NCBI RefSeq assembly: GCF_009659375.1 | Contig: NZ_WJQT01000005.1 | Location: forward strand, 1-64,000 | DNA from: Fundicoccus ignavus | GTDB taxonomy: Bacteria > Bacillota > Bacilli > Lactobacillales > Aerococcaceae | Reading direction: 5' to 3' | DNA length: 64,000 bases | Shown: piece after piece, positions 24,789-33,625 of the stretch | How positions within the stretch are numbered: position 1 is the stretch's first letter | How the letters are laid out: each line of letters begins with the position of its first letter | The notes under the pieces: model-generated | The model's database searches: none | What the model was told of the DNA's origin: nothing | Seen by the model: the letters and a program-made list of their open reading frames with translations, nothing else | Made by a program: the position numbers and the translations under genes

Positions 24789-27272
24789 TTATTTAGTTGT
24801 TTGTTTACTGCGATTATTGATATTGATGTTGCCTGAGCGACCACCAATTGTAATGCTGTCACCGAGTTCAATATCTCCACGTAACATCATTTCACTCAAT
24901 TCATCCTCGATTTGTTTTTGAATCGCACGACGGATTGGACGCGCACCATATTCTGGATCGTATCCTGCTTCAGCAATGATATCAACTGCTGTGTCTGTCA
25001 CACGTGCTTCAATTTCAAGTTCACCAAGACGTTTAACGATATCTTGTGCTTGAAGTTTAACAATCTCACGGATTTCTTCTTTATTCAATGCGTGGAAGAC
25101 TACTGTTTCATCGATACGGTTTAAGAATTCTGGACGGAAAGCACGTTTAACTTCTTCAAGAATACGTTTTTCCATTGCATCATGATCATCTTTATAAGAA
25201 ACGGCACCGAAGCCGACTGATTTCTCGTCACGTAAAGCTGTCGCTCCTAAGTTTGATGTCATAATAATGATTGTATTTCTAAAGTCTACTTTACGTCCTT
25301 TACCATCTGTTAAATGACCATCATCGAAAACTTGTAATAGAATATTGAAAACGTCAGGGTGAGCTTTCTCAACCTCATCTAATAGAATCACACTATAAGG
25401 TTTTTGACGTACTTTCTCAGTTAATTGTCCAGCTTCATCATAGCCTACATAACCTGGAGGTGAACCTACCAGACGTGATACACTGTGTTTTTCCATATAC
25501 TCTGACATGTCGACGCGAATCATATTATCTTCACTACCAAACATTGCGTTAGCGAGTGTTTTGGCTAATTCTGTTTTACCGACACCCGTCGGGCCTAAGA
25601 ATAGGAATGAACCAATCGGACGTTTCGGACTTTTCAGACCGCTACGTGCACGGCGAATCGCACGTGATACAGCTTTAACAGCTTTTTCTTGGCCGATGAC
25701 ACTTTCATGCAATTCAGCTTCTAAGTGAACGAGACGTTGTGATTCAGCCATTTCCATTTGATTGACTGGAATACCTGTTGATAAAGCAATCACTTCTGCT
25801 ACATGACTTGCTGTCACAACTAAATGCTTCGTCTCTTGATTATCTTTTTCGCTTTCAGCTGCTTTTTGAATTTGACGTTCAACCTCTTGTTCTTCTTGGC
25901 GAAGTTCAGCAGCTTGTTCGAAGTTACGATCTAAGATTGCTTTTTCTTTCTTGTTCGACACTTCTAACAATTGACGTTCTAAGTTCGCAACAGTTGAAGA
26001 TGCGACAGACTCGTCAATACGTACTTTTGCAGCTGCTTCATCGATTAAATCAACCGCTTTGTCTGGCAAGCGACGCTCAGTTAAGTAACGTGCACTTAAT
26101 TTAACCGCTGCTTGAACAGCTTCATCGGTAATCTCCACATGGTGGTGGTCTTCGTATTTGCTCTTCAAGCCTTCGATAATTTGAATCGATTCTGCCTGAG
26201 TTGGTTCATCAATTTGAACTTTTGAGAAACGACGCTCTAAAGCGGCATCTTTTTCAATATACTTTTGGTATTCGTCTAAAGTTGTCGCACCAACTGTTTG
26301 GATTTCGCCACGAGCCAAAGCTGGTTTCAGAATATTCGATGCATCAATCGCACCTTCTGCGCCACCTGCTCCAATCAGCGTATGTAACTCATCAACGAAT
26401 AGGATGACTTGTCCATCAGCTGCAATTTCTTCAATAATTTTCTTCATACGCTCTTCAAATTCACCACGGTATTTAGTCCCGGCTACTAATGAAGCCATAT
26501 CTAACATCATCAAACGTTTGCTTGCGATATCTTCAGGTACTTCACCTGCGATCATTCTTTGCGCAAGACCTTCTGCGATGGCTGTTTTACCAACACCTGG
26601 TTCACCCACTAATACTGGGTTGTTTTTCGAACGGCGGCTGATGATTTGAATCATGCGACGAATTTCTTTCTCGCGACCCACAACCGGATCTAATTTCCCA
26701 TCACGCGCTAATTGCGTTAAGTCACGCGCCACAGAATCTAAAGTTGGTGTCTTCGATGGTTCACCTTGTGGACTTCTTTGACGACCATTACCACGTTTCG
26801 CGCCTAATTGTGAGCGTTCGTTAGAGCTGTTAATACCAATCAATTCGTAGACTTTTTTGCGTAATTCATTTAAGTCAACACCTAAATTTTTTAATAAAAC
26901 AGTTGCAAGAATTTCTTCTTTTAACATGCCTAACAATAAGTGTTCTGTCCCAACTTTATGGGCACCTAAACGTTTGGCATCATTCGATGCGTTCATAATA
27001 ATTTTCTTAGATCTTGGTGAATAAGGAATGACAATTTCGCCTTCAGAGCGCGGGTTAACTACTTTACCGTGAATGATTTCTAATTCCATCAATAGTGATT
27101 GATAGTTTGCTCCCATTTCACGTAAAGCTTTCCCAGCAATTCCTTCTTCCTCACGAGCAAGTCCAAGTAGAATATGTTCCGTGCCAACAGCCTGATGTCT
27201 TAAATAATAAGCTTGTTCAGCTGCATAGATCATGACCTGGCGGGCACTTTCTGTAAATAGTTCTTCAAACAT
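24789..27272 (-). CDS. clpC: ATP-dependent Clp protease ATPase ClpC
   Basis: The 827-residue HSP100 unfoldase has N-terminal Clp repeats, a first AAA+ domain ([15 protein letters not shown]), a middle coiled-coil UVR region (about 415-470), and a second AAA+ domain ([15 protein letters not shown]) with [13 protein letters not shown]. It delivers substrates to ClpP and works in stress proteolysis. It follows ctsR by 12 bases as one operon; mcsA and mcsB are absent, as in many Lactobacillales. Confidence 0.96.
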   Translation of the reverse strand: MFEELFTESARQVMIYAAEQAYYLRHQAVGTEHILLGLAREEEGIAGKALREMGANYQSLLMELEIIHGKVVNPRSEGEIVIPYSPRSKKIIMNASNDAKRLGAHKVGTEHLLLGMLKEEILATVLLKNLGVDLNELRKKVYELIGINSSNERSQLGAKRGNGRQRSPQGEPSKTPTLDSVARDLTQLARDGKLDPVVGREKEIRRMIQIISRRSKNNPVLVGEPGVGKTAIAEGLAQRMIAGEVPEDIASKRLMMLDMASLVAGTKYRGEFEERMKKIIEEIAADGQVILFVDELHTLIGAGGAEGAIDASNILKPALARGEIQTVGATTLDEYQKYIEKDAALERRFSKVQIDEPTQAESIQIIEGLKSKYEDHHHVEITDEAVQAAVKLSARYLTERRLPDKAVDLIDEAAAKVRIDESVASSTVANLERQLLEVSNKKEKAILDRNFEQAAELRQEEQEVERQIQKAAESEKDNQETKHLVVTASHVAEVIALSTGIPVNQMEMAESQRLVHLEAELHESVIGQEKAVKAVSRAIRRARSGLKSPKRPIGSFLFLGPTGVGKTELAKTLANAMFGSEDNMIRVDMSEYMEKHSVSRLVGSPPGYVGYDEAGQLTEKVRQKPYSVILLDEVEKAHPDVFNILLQVFDDGHLTDGKGRKVDFRNTIIIMTSNLGATALRDEKSVGFGAVSYKDDHDAMEKRILEEVKRAFRPEFLNRIDETVVFHALNKEEIREIVKLQAQDIVKRLGELEIEARVTDTAVDIIAEAGYDPEYGARPIRRAIQKQIEDELSEMMLRGDIELGDSITIGGRSGNININNRSKQTTK

Positions 27273-27284
27273 TCATTTCACCTC

Positions 27285-27752
27285 TTACTTTAATGTATAT
27301 CTTAGTTGTACTAAGAAGGTTTTGAGCAATAATGCTCTGGCTTGTTGTTCTTGTTCTGAAATACTGTGTAAGACTGACTTTTCAATGACTGATAACATTA
27401 AGGTACCTTCACGCTCTGTGATGATTTCTGATTGTATAAGTGTTTTAACCATATTGACACCATTACGTTGGCTAATTCTCTTACCGATCAAAGCAATCAT
27501 TTGATTAATTTGATCAATCTCATCCACCACTTGAATCTTAAAGATTCGAATATAGCCACCGCCACCGCGTTTACTTTCGACCATGTAGCCATGTTCTTGC
27601 GTGAAGCGTGTATTGATGACATAGTTGATTTGTGAAGGGACGCAGTCAAAGCGTTCTGCCACATCACTTCGTCTAATTTCTAGCTCCTCACTATTTCGGA
27701 GAAAACTTTTCAAATAATCTTCAATGATGTCTGACATGTTACGTAGCGACAC
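27285..27752 (-). CDS. ctsR: Stress-gene repressor CtsR
   Basis: The 155-residue winged-helix repressor shows MSDIIEDYLK near the start, the CVPSQINYVI recognition helix and the RGGGGYIRI wing. It represses clp genes and releases DNA upon heat. The start is a GTG at 27752 placed after AGGAGGGG. A CtsR operator lies upstream, so it is probably autoregulated. Confidence 0.93.
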   Translation of the reverse strand: MSLRNMSDIIEDYLKSFLRNSEELEIRRSDVAERFDCVPSQINYVINTRFTQEHGYMVESKRGGGGYIRIFKIQVVDEIDQINQMIALIGKRISQRNGVNMVKTLIQSEIITEREGTLMLSVIEKSVLHSISEQEQQARALLLKTFLVQLRYTLK

Positions 27753-27776
27753 TTTTACCCCTCCTATTCCGTTAAC

Positions 27777-27793
27777 GTTGACTTTCTTTGACT
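27777..27793 (-). promoter_or_regulatory. CtsR operator and promoter of ctsR-clpC
   Basis: On the minus strand AGTCAAA-GAA-AGTCAAC matches the CtsR heptad direct repeat with a three-base spacer. A TATAAT -10 lies immediately upstream at 27799-27794, so a bound repressor would block the start region. Confidence 0.8.
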
Positions 27794-27920
27794 ATTATAC
27801 ACTATATTTTGACGTTTGAGAAGTCTTTTAATGTTTTTAAAGTCAATTGTTTCCGATGACTTTTCGGCTTAAATTATTATAAGTTTTGCTTATAGTCCAA
27901 TTTAGTTTTAGATGGTGGCC

Positions 27921-27964
27921 TGAAATCGCTTTTGCACATAGAATAGTCCTTGTAAGCGCTTGAC
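27921..27964 (+). promoter_or_regulatory. Two cre-like sites before the CoA-transferase genes
   Basis: TGAAATCGCTTTTG at 27921 and TGTAAGCGCTTGAC at 27951 each resemble the CcpA cre consensus (TGWNANCGNTNWCA), mismatching only at the 3' end. They start 30 bases apart, about three helical turns. CcpA control of this operon is inferred. Confidence 0.5.
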
Positions 27965-28022
27965 GATTCACGTCAATTTTATTTACAGGCCAAATATACA
28001 TTTGTACAAGGGGGAAAAACTC

Positions 28023-28748
28023 ATGGCAGAAATTATTACTGTCCAAGAAGCTGTAGCTAAAGTTAAGCAAGGAGATTCTTTAGGTACTTCAGGTTTCTTA
28101 GGTGTGAGCGCACCGATTGAATTAATCAAAGGCTTAGTTGAAGCCGGTACTAACGAATTGACATTGGTACAACCAGTTACTGGTTATCCAGGTGAAGAAC
28201 ACGATGTGGGTAAATTAGCTGAAAATCGCCAAATCAAAAAATTTGTTGGAGCACATACAGGTACTTCAAAATCTTTCAACAAACAATTTTTAGCGGGTGA
28301 AATCGAAGTTGATTACGTTCCAATGGGAACTGTTGTTGAAATGATCCGTGCAGGTGGAGCTGGTCTTGGTGCCGTTGTCACTCCAGTTGGAATCGGTACA
28401 TTACAAGAAGAAAAGCAAGACAAGATTGTACGTAACGGTAAAGAGTACTTAATCTATGATCCAGTTAACCTAGATGTTGCGTTTGTTAAAGCTAACAAAG
28501 CAGATAAATATGGTAACTTATATAGTTTTGGAACGGCTAAATCAATTTCTCTTGAATTAGCTTTAGCTTCTAAAGTTGTGATTGCTGAAGTTGACGAGAT
28601 CGTTGAAGTTGGCGAGATCGAACCAACTGATGTAACCGTTCCAGGAATCTTAGTTGATTACGTTGTTCAAGGTCAAACTGAAGAAGAACGTTACGACTAC
28701 TACCGTGAATTATGGGGTAGAAATAACATGTTGAAAGGAGACGCATAA
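28023..28748 (+). CDS. CoA-transferase subunit A (acetate/acetoacetate type)
   Basis: A 241-residue alpha subunit of a class I CoA-transferase (AtoD/ScoA type) with GTSGFLGVSAPIELIKGL and LIYDPVNLDVAFVKANKAD-like segments. AAGGGGGAAA precedes the ATG at 28023. It swaps CoA between short-chain acids. Subunit B follows four bases later. No thiolase or acyl-CoA dehydrogenase genes are beside it, so the physiological substrate is unclear. Confidence 0.88.
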   Translation: MAEIITVQEAVAKVKQGDSLGTSGFLGVSAPIELIKGLVEAGTNELTLVQPVTGYPGEEHDVGKLAENRQIKKFVGAHTGTSKSFNKQFLAGEIEVDYVPMGTVVEMIRAGGAGLGAVVTPVGIGTLQEEKQDKIVRNGKEYLIYDPVNLDVAFVKANKADKYGNLYSFGTAKSISLELALASKVVIAEVDEIVEVGEIEPTDVTVPGILVDYVVQGQTEEERYDYYRELWGRNNMLKGDA

Positions 28749-28752
28749 GCTT

Positions 28753-29406
28753 ATGAATCCAAAAGAACTAATCGCTCGTCGTATCGGGCAAGAATTTAAA
28801 GATGGCGACATCGTTAACTTAGGTTTCGGTATCCCTAACGCTTCTGCTAACTACATTCCAGAAGGCGTAAACGTTATTTTACAAGCAGAAAATGGTGCTT
28901 TACGTTTTGGTGAAACACCAACTAAAGATACTTTAACGCCTGACTACGGAAACTCTGGTGGTGCTCCTATTACATTATTACCAGGTGCCGCAACCTTCGA
29001 CTTACAAACATCTTTCGCGATTATTCGTGGTGGACACGTTGACAAAACGGTTCTAGGTGCTTTAGAAGTAGACCAAGCCGGTAACATTGCCAACTGGATG
29101 GTTCCTGGCGTAATGGCTCCGGGTATGGGTGGTGCGATGGACTTATTAGTAGGTGCTAAAAAAGTTATTGCTTCAATCCAACATACTGATAAAAAAGGTA
29201 ACTCTAAGCTTTTAGCTGAGTGTACTTTACCTTTATCGGCAGCAAACGCTGTTGACATGGTTATCACTGAATTAGCAGTCTTCGAAATCAAAGACGGTAA
29301 ATTCTTACTAACTGAACACGCACCTGGCGTAACAGTTGAAGAAATTTTAGCGAAGACAGAAGGCGAAGTTGTCGTCTCTGAAAACATCAAAGAGTTCTTC
29401 TCTTAA
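28753..29406 (+). CDS. CoA-transferase subunit B
   Basis: The 217-residue beta subunit has the catalytic Glu in LQAENGALRFG (ENG motif), the LGFGIPN start block, GGAMDLLVGAKKVI and the C-terminal acyl-binding part. It pairs with the upstream subunit in one operon that ends at a hairpin terminator. Confidence 0.9.
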   Translation: MNPKELIARRIGQEFKDGDIVNLGFGIPNASANYIPEGVNVILQAENGALRFGETPTKDTLTPDYGNSGGAPITLLPGAATFDLQTSFAIIRGGHVDKTVLGALEVDQAGNIANWMVPGVMAPGMGGAMDLLVGAKKVIASIQHTDKKGNSKLLAECTLPLSAANAVDMVITELAVFEIKDGKFLLTEHAPGVTVEEILAKTEGEVVVSENIKEFFS

Positions 29407-29495
29407 TTTTAACAATACTATGATTTAGATTTGATTATTCGTCTCCCTAGCTGAATTAATCACTCACAATCATAACTTAATTTTAAATTTATGAG

Positions 29496-29543
29496 CCACT
29501 AGCTGATTGAATCATGATGATTCTTCAGTTGGTGGTTTTTTTT
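29496..29543 (+). terminator. Terminator of the CoA-transferase operon
   Basis: CCACTAGCTGATTGAATCAT pairs with GATGATTCTTCAGTTGGTGG with a few mismatches and is followed by TTTTTTTT. Confidence 0.85.
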
Positions 29544-29685
29544 ATGTTTATATTGTTGCAAAATACTTTATAAGATACTGATAGCTAATGAACAAAATAC
29601 GAAGCATAACTATTAAGAATAGCTAATATTTTCTATTAATGTGGATTCTTGCTCTTATTTACTGTACACTTAATATTGGCAAAAA

Positions 29686-29732
29686 ATACCATATATTGTG
29701 TTAATGGTTGAACAAACCGCAAAATATGGTGT
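29686..29732 (+). promoter_or_regulatory. Pair of NrdR boxes upstream of nrdJ
   Basis: ATACCATATATTGTGT at 29686 and CCGCAAAATATGGTGT at 29717 match the NrdR palindrome (acaCwAtATaTwGtgt) with two and five mismatches. Their starts are 31 bases apart, the usual spacing of paired NrdR boxes. The 29407-29768 gap otherwise holds only a terminator and the ribosome binding site; I see no cobalamin riboswitch. Confidence 0.75.
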
Positions 29733-29768
29733 TCTTTAATGATGTTTTGTAAAAAAGGAGTAATCAAG

Positions 29769-32366
29769 ATGGCTACAGAAATACCAAAGATAATAGAGGC
29801 CAGCAAGGCCCAACTGAATAAAGACATTGAACAATTTCCACAAATTTTTCCAATAACGGACGATATGCATATTACGCATAAAGGTGTTTCGCGCATGGTT
29901 ATGCTTGATCGTTATGCCTTCAAAGATTCAGCTAAGACAACTTTAGCTGTGGGTGATTTAGTCGTTTTAACGGTAAAAACAGATCCTAAGTACCCTGCAC
30001 GTGGGATTGGAGTCGTACAAGCCCTGGACACTGAACGTCAAGAAGCTTTAATCTGGCTAGAAGAAGAATACCGTGGGACATTGGAAGATCCTGAAGAAAA
30101 ATTATCTGGCTTGATTACTCGTGCAATTGACACATTAGATAAACCTTTAGAAATTTACTACGAACAAATCGCGAAAAGAAATGCTCGTGGTTTGGCAGCA
30201 ACCGAAACGGACGAAGCAAAACGCGAGGCTGCTTTTGAACAATTCTATGCACAATTAATGACGATGAACTTTGTTCCTGCTGGACGTGTTTTATATGGCG
30301 CTGGTTCTGAAACAGATGTGACTTACTTCAACTGTTATGTCATGCCATTTGTACCTGATTCACGTGAAGGTATTTCGGATCACCGTAAAGAAGTCATGGA
30401 AATCATGTCCAGAGGAGGAGGCGTTGGAACTAACGGTTCAACGTTACGTCCGCGCAATACCTTAGCTCGTGGTGTAAATGGTAAATCATCTGGATCTGTT
30501 TCTTGGTTAGATGATATTGCTCAATTGACTCATTTAGTAGAACAAGGTGGCAGCCGTCGTGGTGCTCAAATGATTATGTTGGCAGACTGGCATCCAGATA
30601 TTATTGAATTCATTATTTCAAAAATGCAAAACCCACGCGTTTTACGCTATTTAATTGAACAAGCGAAAGATGAGCGTATCAAAGTTTTAGCAGAGGAAAA
30701 GTTAAAATTCACCCCTTTCGGTTTTGCTGAAATTGAAATGTACGAGAATATTGTGCGCTATAAAAACTTCCCAGGTCGTGGTGGTTTCTCTGAACAAACA
30801 ATTGAAGAAGCTGAAATGAAATTACGTGATGGTGGAACTTATAGCGTTCATAACCCAGACTTCTTGACTGGTGCCAATATTTCAGTCACTTTAACCGACG
30901 ATTTTATGCAAGCAGTAGAAGCAGATGCAGACTGGGCCTTACGTTTCCCTGATGTAGAAAACTATTCTGACGCAGATATGGCTGCTTATAACAGCGAATG
31001 GTCTAAATTCGGTGATGTCCGTGAATGGGAAGCTGAAGGCTATGCTATTAAAACATACCGCACAATTCGTGCACGCGAATTATGGAAGTTAATCAATATT
31101 TGTGCGACTTATTCAGCTGAACCAGGTATTTTCTTCATTGATAATGCCAACAAAGATACAAACGCTAAGGCTTATGGTCAGAAAGTTGTCGCAACAAACC
31201 CTTGTGGTGAGCAACCACTAGCACCTTATTCCGTATGTAACTTGGCAGCTGTTAACTTAGCGAATATGGCTAACAAAGAAACGCATACCGTTGATTTCGA
31301 GAAATTAAAAGAAACTGTTCGTGTGGGTGTACGCATGCAAGATAACGTCATCGACGCAACCCCTTATTTCTTAGAAGCGAACCGTAAACAAGCACTCGGA
31401 GAACGTCGTATTGGACTTGGAGTAATGGGCTTAGCCGACTTATTGATTTACACAGAAAACGTTTATGGATCTGCTGAAGGCAACCAAATCGTGAATGATG
31501 TGTTTGAAACAATGGCGGTTACAGCTTACGAAACATCGATTGAATTAGCGAAAGAAAAAGGGAGTTTCCCATTCTTAGTGGGTGCAACGGATGAAGAGAC
31601 ACAAGCTTTACGTCAACGCTTCGTTGAAACAGGCTATATGCAGAAAATGCCTGCCCATATTCGTGAAGGGGTTTTAGAGCACGGTATTCGTAACTCGCAT
31701 CTATTAACGGTTGCACCTACTGGAAGTACGGGTACAATGGTTGGTGTCGCAACTGGTTTAGAGCCATATTTTGCCTTTAAGTATTTCCGTAGTGGGCGTT
31801 TAGGTAAGTTTATCGAAGTGAATGCGGATATTGTGTCTGAATACTTGGCTGCGCATCCTGAAGCCGATGAAAATAACTTGCCTGCTTACTTTGTGTCAGC
31901 GATGGAGTTAGCGCCAGAAGCGCACGTTGATACGCAAACAGCGATTCAGCATTGGGTGGATAGCTCGATTTCGAAAACTGTTAACGCGCCGAAGGGCTAT
32001 ACGGTGAGTCAAGTTGAGAAAGTTTACGAACGTCTGTATAAAGGCGGTGCCAAAGGTGGGACAGTTTACGTAGATGGTTCGCGTGACTCGCAAGTCTTGA
32101 CTTTAGCGGCCGAAGAAAACGAAGTGAACACCATTGAATTGTTCGATATGGAAGAAGCGCGTATTGTGGACGATAAGAATGAATTACGTCAATTAGTTGA
32201 ACTGGCTGAGACTGAACATTACCTAACAAAGGGTCATACAGATGATGTTGTTTATGGTTCTGATATTGGTGATACTTGTCCGATTTGTCGTCAAGGTATC
32301 GTGGAAGATATCGGTGGCTGTAATACTTGCGTCAACTGTAACGCACAATTACGTTGTGGCCTATAA
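29769..32366 (+). CDS. nrdJ: Adenosylcobalamin-dependent (class II) ribonucleotide reductase
   Basis: The 865-residue enzyme reduces ribonucleotides with coenzyme B12. Visible motifs are FNCYVMP, the SRGGGVGTNGS loop, the radical-site NPCGEQPLAPYSVCNL block, RRIGLGVMGLADLL and APTGSTGTM. The C-terminal TCPICRQG...CNTCVNCNAQLRC cysteines reduce the active site. A GGAG ribosome binding site selects the ATG at 29769, ten codons inside the longest frame. The neighbouring adenosyltransferase would make the cofactor. Confidence 0.94.
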   Translation: MATEIPKIIEASKAQLNKDIEQFPQIFPITDDMHITHKGVSRMVMLDRYAFKDSAKTTLAVGDLVVLTVKTDPKYPARGIGVVQALDTERQEALIWLEEEYRGTLEDPEEKLSGLITRAIDTLDKPLEIYYEQIAKRNARGLAATETDEAKREAAFEQFYAQLMTMNFVPAGRVLYGAGSETDVTYFNCYVMPFVPDSREGISDHRKEVMEIMSRGGGVGTNGSTLRPRNTLARGVNGKSSGSVSWLDDIAQLTHLVEQGGSRRGAQMIMLADWHPDIIEFIISKMQNPRVLRYLIEQAKDERIKVLAEEKLKFTPFGFAEIEMYENIVRYKNFPGRGGFSEQTIEEAEMKLRDGGTYSVHNPDFLTGANISVTLTDDFMQAVEADADWALRFPDVENYSDADMAAYNSEWSKFGDVREWEAEGYAIKTYRTIRARELWKLINICATYSAEPGIFFIDNANKDTNAKAYGQKVVATNPCGEQPLAPYSVCNLAAVNLANMANKETHTVDFEKLKETVRVGVRMQDNVIDATPYFLEANRKQALGERRIGLGVMGLADLLIYTENVYGSAEGNQIVNDVFETMAVTAYETSIELAKEKGSFPFLVGATDEETQALRQRFVETGYMQKMPAHIREGVLEHGIRNSHLLTVAPTGSTGTMVGVATGLEPYFAFKYFRSGRLGKFIEVNADIVSEYLAAHPEADENNLPAYFVSAMELAPEAHVDTQTAIQHWVDSSISKTVNAPKGYTVSQVEKVYERLYKGGAKGGTVYVDGSRDSQVLTLAAEENEVNTIELFDMEEARIVDDKNELRQLVELAETEHYLTKGHTDDVVYGSDIGDTCPICRQGIVEDIGGCNTCVNCNAQLRCGL

Positions 32367-32382
32367 TTGTCATTAACTAACG

Positions 32383-32416
32383 GCTAGACTCGTTCTCATA
32401 TGGGTCTAGCTTTTTT
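32383..32416 (+). terminator. Terminator between nrdJ and the adenosyltransferase gene
   Basis: GCTAGAC and GTCTAGC form a stem followed by TTTTTT, placed immediately before the CAGGAGGG ribosome binding site of the next gene. Partial readthrough would let nrdJ expression set a lower level of the adenosyltransferase. Confidence 0.75.
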
Positions 32417-32434
32417 ATTACAGGAGGGAATTTT

Positions 32435-33025
32435 ATGCAAATTTATACACGCACCGGTGACCATGGCACCACTCGCATCATCGGAGGAAAATCGGTTTAC
32501 AAGAACAGCGCACAAGTCGAAGCTTACGGGACTGTTGATGAACTCAACAGTTTACTCGGCATGCTCGCTAGTCATCCCGACTGCTGGAGCGAATTACAAG
32601 CAGAAATCATGGGCATTCAACAATTACTTTTCGACTGCGGCAACGATTTAGCCACACCCGAACACTCGGCAAAATATGATTACAGACTGTCTGGTGATCA
32701 CGTCACCTGGTTGGAAAGTCGTATCGACGAATACTCACCCATCCCACCTGCGATTGAATCGTTTATTCTGCCTGGCGGCAGCTCACTAGCAGCCTTAATC
32801 CACTTCGCTCGTACGGTCACCCGCCGTGCTGAACGTTGTATTGTCAGCTTGCAACAAGAACAAAGCATCAACATGGCTTGCTTGAAATTCGTTAACCGCT
32901 TGTCTGACTATTTCTTTGCTTTAGCTCGCCTAGCCAATCACCATGCTGGCGTAGAAGATGTGTTATACGAACGGAGTGGGAAGGTTTTCCACAATGACTT
33001 GACGAAAGACCGTATTCCTAAATAA
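32435..33025 (+). CDS. PduO-type cob(I)alamin adenosyltransferase
   Basis: The 196-residue protein carries all PduO signatures: YTRTGDHGTTR for ATP binding, VEAYGTVDELNS, FILPGGS, ARTVTRRAER and NRLSDYFFALAR. It transfers adenosyl from ATP to cob(I)alamin. Its place behind a B12-dependent reductase indicates local supply of coenzyme. No cobalamin biosynthesis genes are in the window, which fits salvage. Confidence 0.93.
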   Translation: MQIYTRTGDHGTTRIIGGKSVYKNSAQVEAYGTVDELNSLLGMLASHPDCWSELQAEIMGIQQLLFDCGNDLATPEHSAKYDYRLSGDHVTWLESRIDEYSPIPPAIESFILPGGSSLAALIHFARTVTRRAERCIVSLQQEQSINMACLKFVNRLSDYFFALARLANHHAGVEDVLYERSGKVFHNDLTKDRIPK

Positions 33026-33043
33026 CTAACTATAAATCACTTG

Positions 33044-33250
33044 CTAATCTAGCCGATGGGTCGGGACTTTCGACTAGAATAGAGGCTAATCTAGCCGATG
33101 AGTCGGAACATTCGACTAGAATAAAGGCTAATCTAGCCGATGGGTCGGGACTTTCGACTAGAATAGAAGCTAATCTAGCCGATGAGTCGGAACATTCGAC
33201 TAGAATAAAGGCTAATCTAACCGATGAGTCGGAACATTCGACTAGATAAA
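33044..33250. repeat. Five tandem 42-bp stem-loop repeats
   Basis: Five units start at 33044, 33086, 33128, 33170 and 33212. Each contains TCTAGCCGA and TCGACTAGA arms that can fold on themselves. Units alternate between two variants (GGGTCGGGACTTT and GAGTCGGAACATT), showing that a two-unit block was duplicated. They lie just after the adenosyltransferase stop codon. There are no spacers, so this is not a CRISPR array. Confidence 0.9.
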
Positions 33251-33295
33251 ATGGACCCTATAGAATGGACAGTGATTTTTAACAAAGGATACTTT

Positions 33296-33516
33296 GGTTG
33301 GACACTAAGCGCAGCTCACCGTAGTGGTTTGCCACAGCGGTACCAAGGGCAATTGGCGCAGCTGCTCTGACCATGAGCACAACGAAGTAGACAGAGCCTA
33401 GCCAATTGAGCTGAAAAAGCACGAGCGTAAGTGAGGCTTTGGAAGCGACCACCGCCATGGCAAGCCACTACGATGAGCGAAGTACAAAGCTTGATAAATC
33501 AACATAAACCTTATAA
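33296..33516 (+). repeat. Interspersed intergenic repeat, copy B
   Basis: A copy of about 220 bp sharing GAAGTAGACAGAGCCTAGCC, GTGAGGCTTTGGAAGCGACC, ACCGCC and GAGCGAAGTACAAAGCTTGA with copies near 0.3, 45.3 and 57.7 kb. It ends in AATCAACATAAACCTTATAA about 17 bases before the xylB terminator. Confidence 0.85.
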
Positions 33517-33532
33517 TCACCTAAACACAATA

Positions 33533-33579
33533 AAACACCGCTACCATCAATTCTGGGGGAACTGATGATAGCGGTGTTT
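33533..33579. terminator. Bidirectional terminator at the end of xylB
   Basis: AAACACCGCTACCATCA and TGATGATAGCGGTGTTT form a 17-bp stem with at most one mismatch, within the converging gap between the adenosyltransferase gene and xylB. Flanking A and T runs suit both directions. Confidence 0.88.
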
Positions 33580-33625
33580 CGTTTATATTGTGTGTGGTTG
33601 ACTGTTGCGACGGACGATTGGTTAA

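Noticed and set aside
28944-29390. 148-codon minus-strand frame opposite the CoA-transferase subunit B gene
   Set aside because: It is fully antisense to a clear gene and has no ribosome binding site or recognisable domain.
29544-29768. Cobalamin riboswitch upstream of nrdJ
   Set aside because: I could find no B12-box-like sequence. The gap is explained by the NrdR boxes and ribosome binding site.
33044-33250. Possible CRISPR array
   Set aside because: The 42-bp units follow one another without unique spacers, and no cas genes are present.
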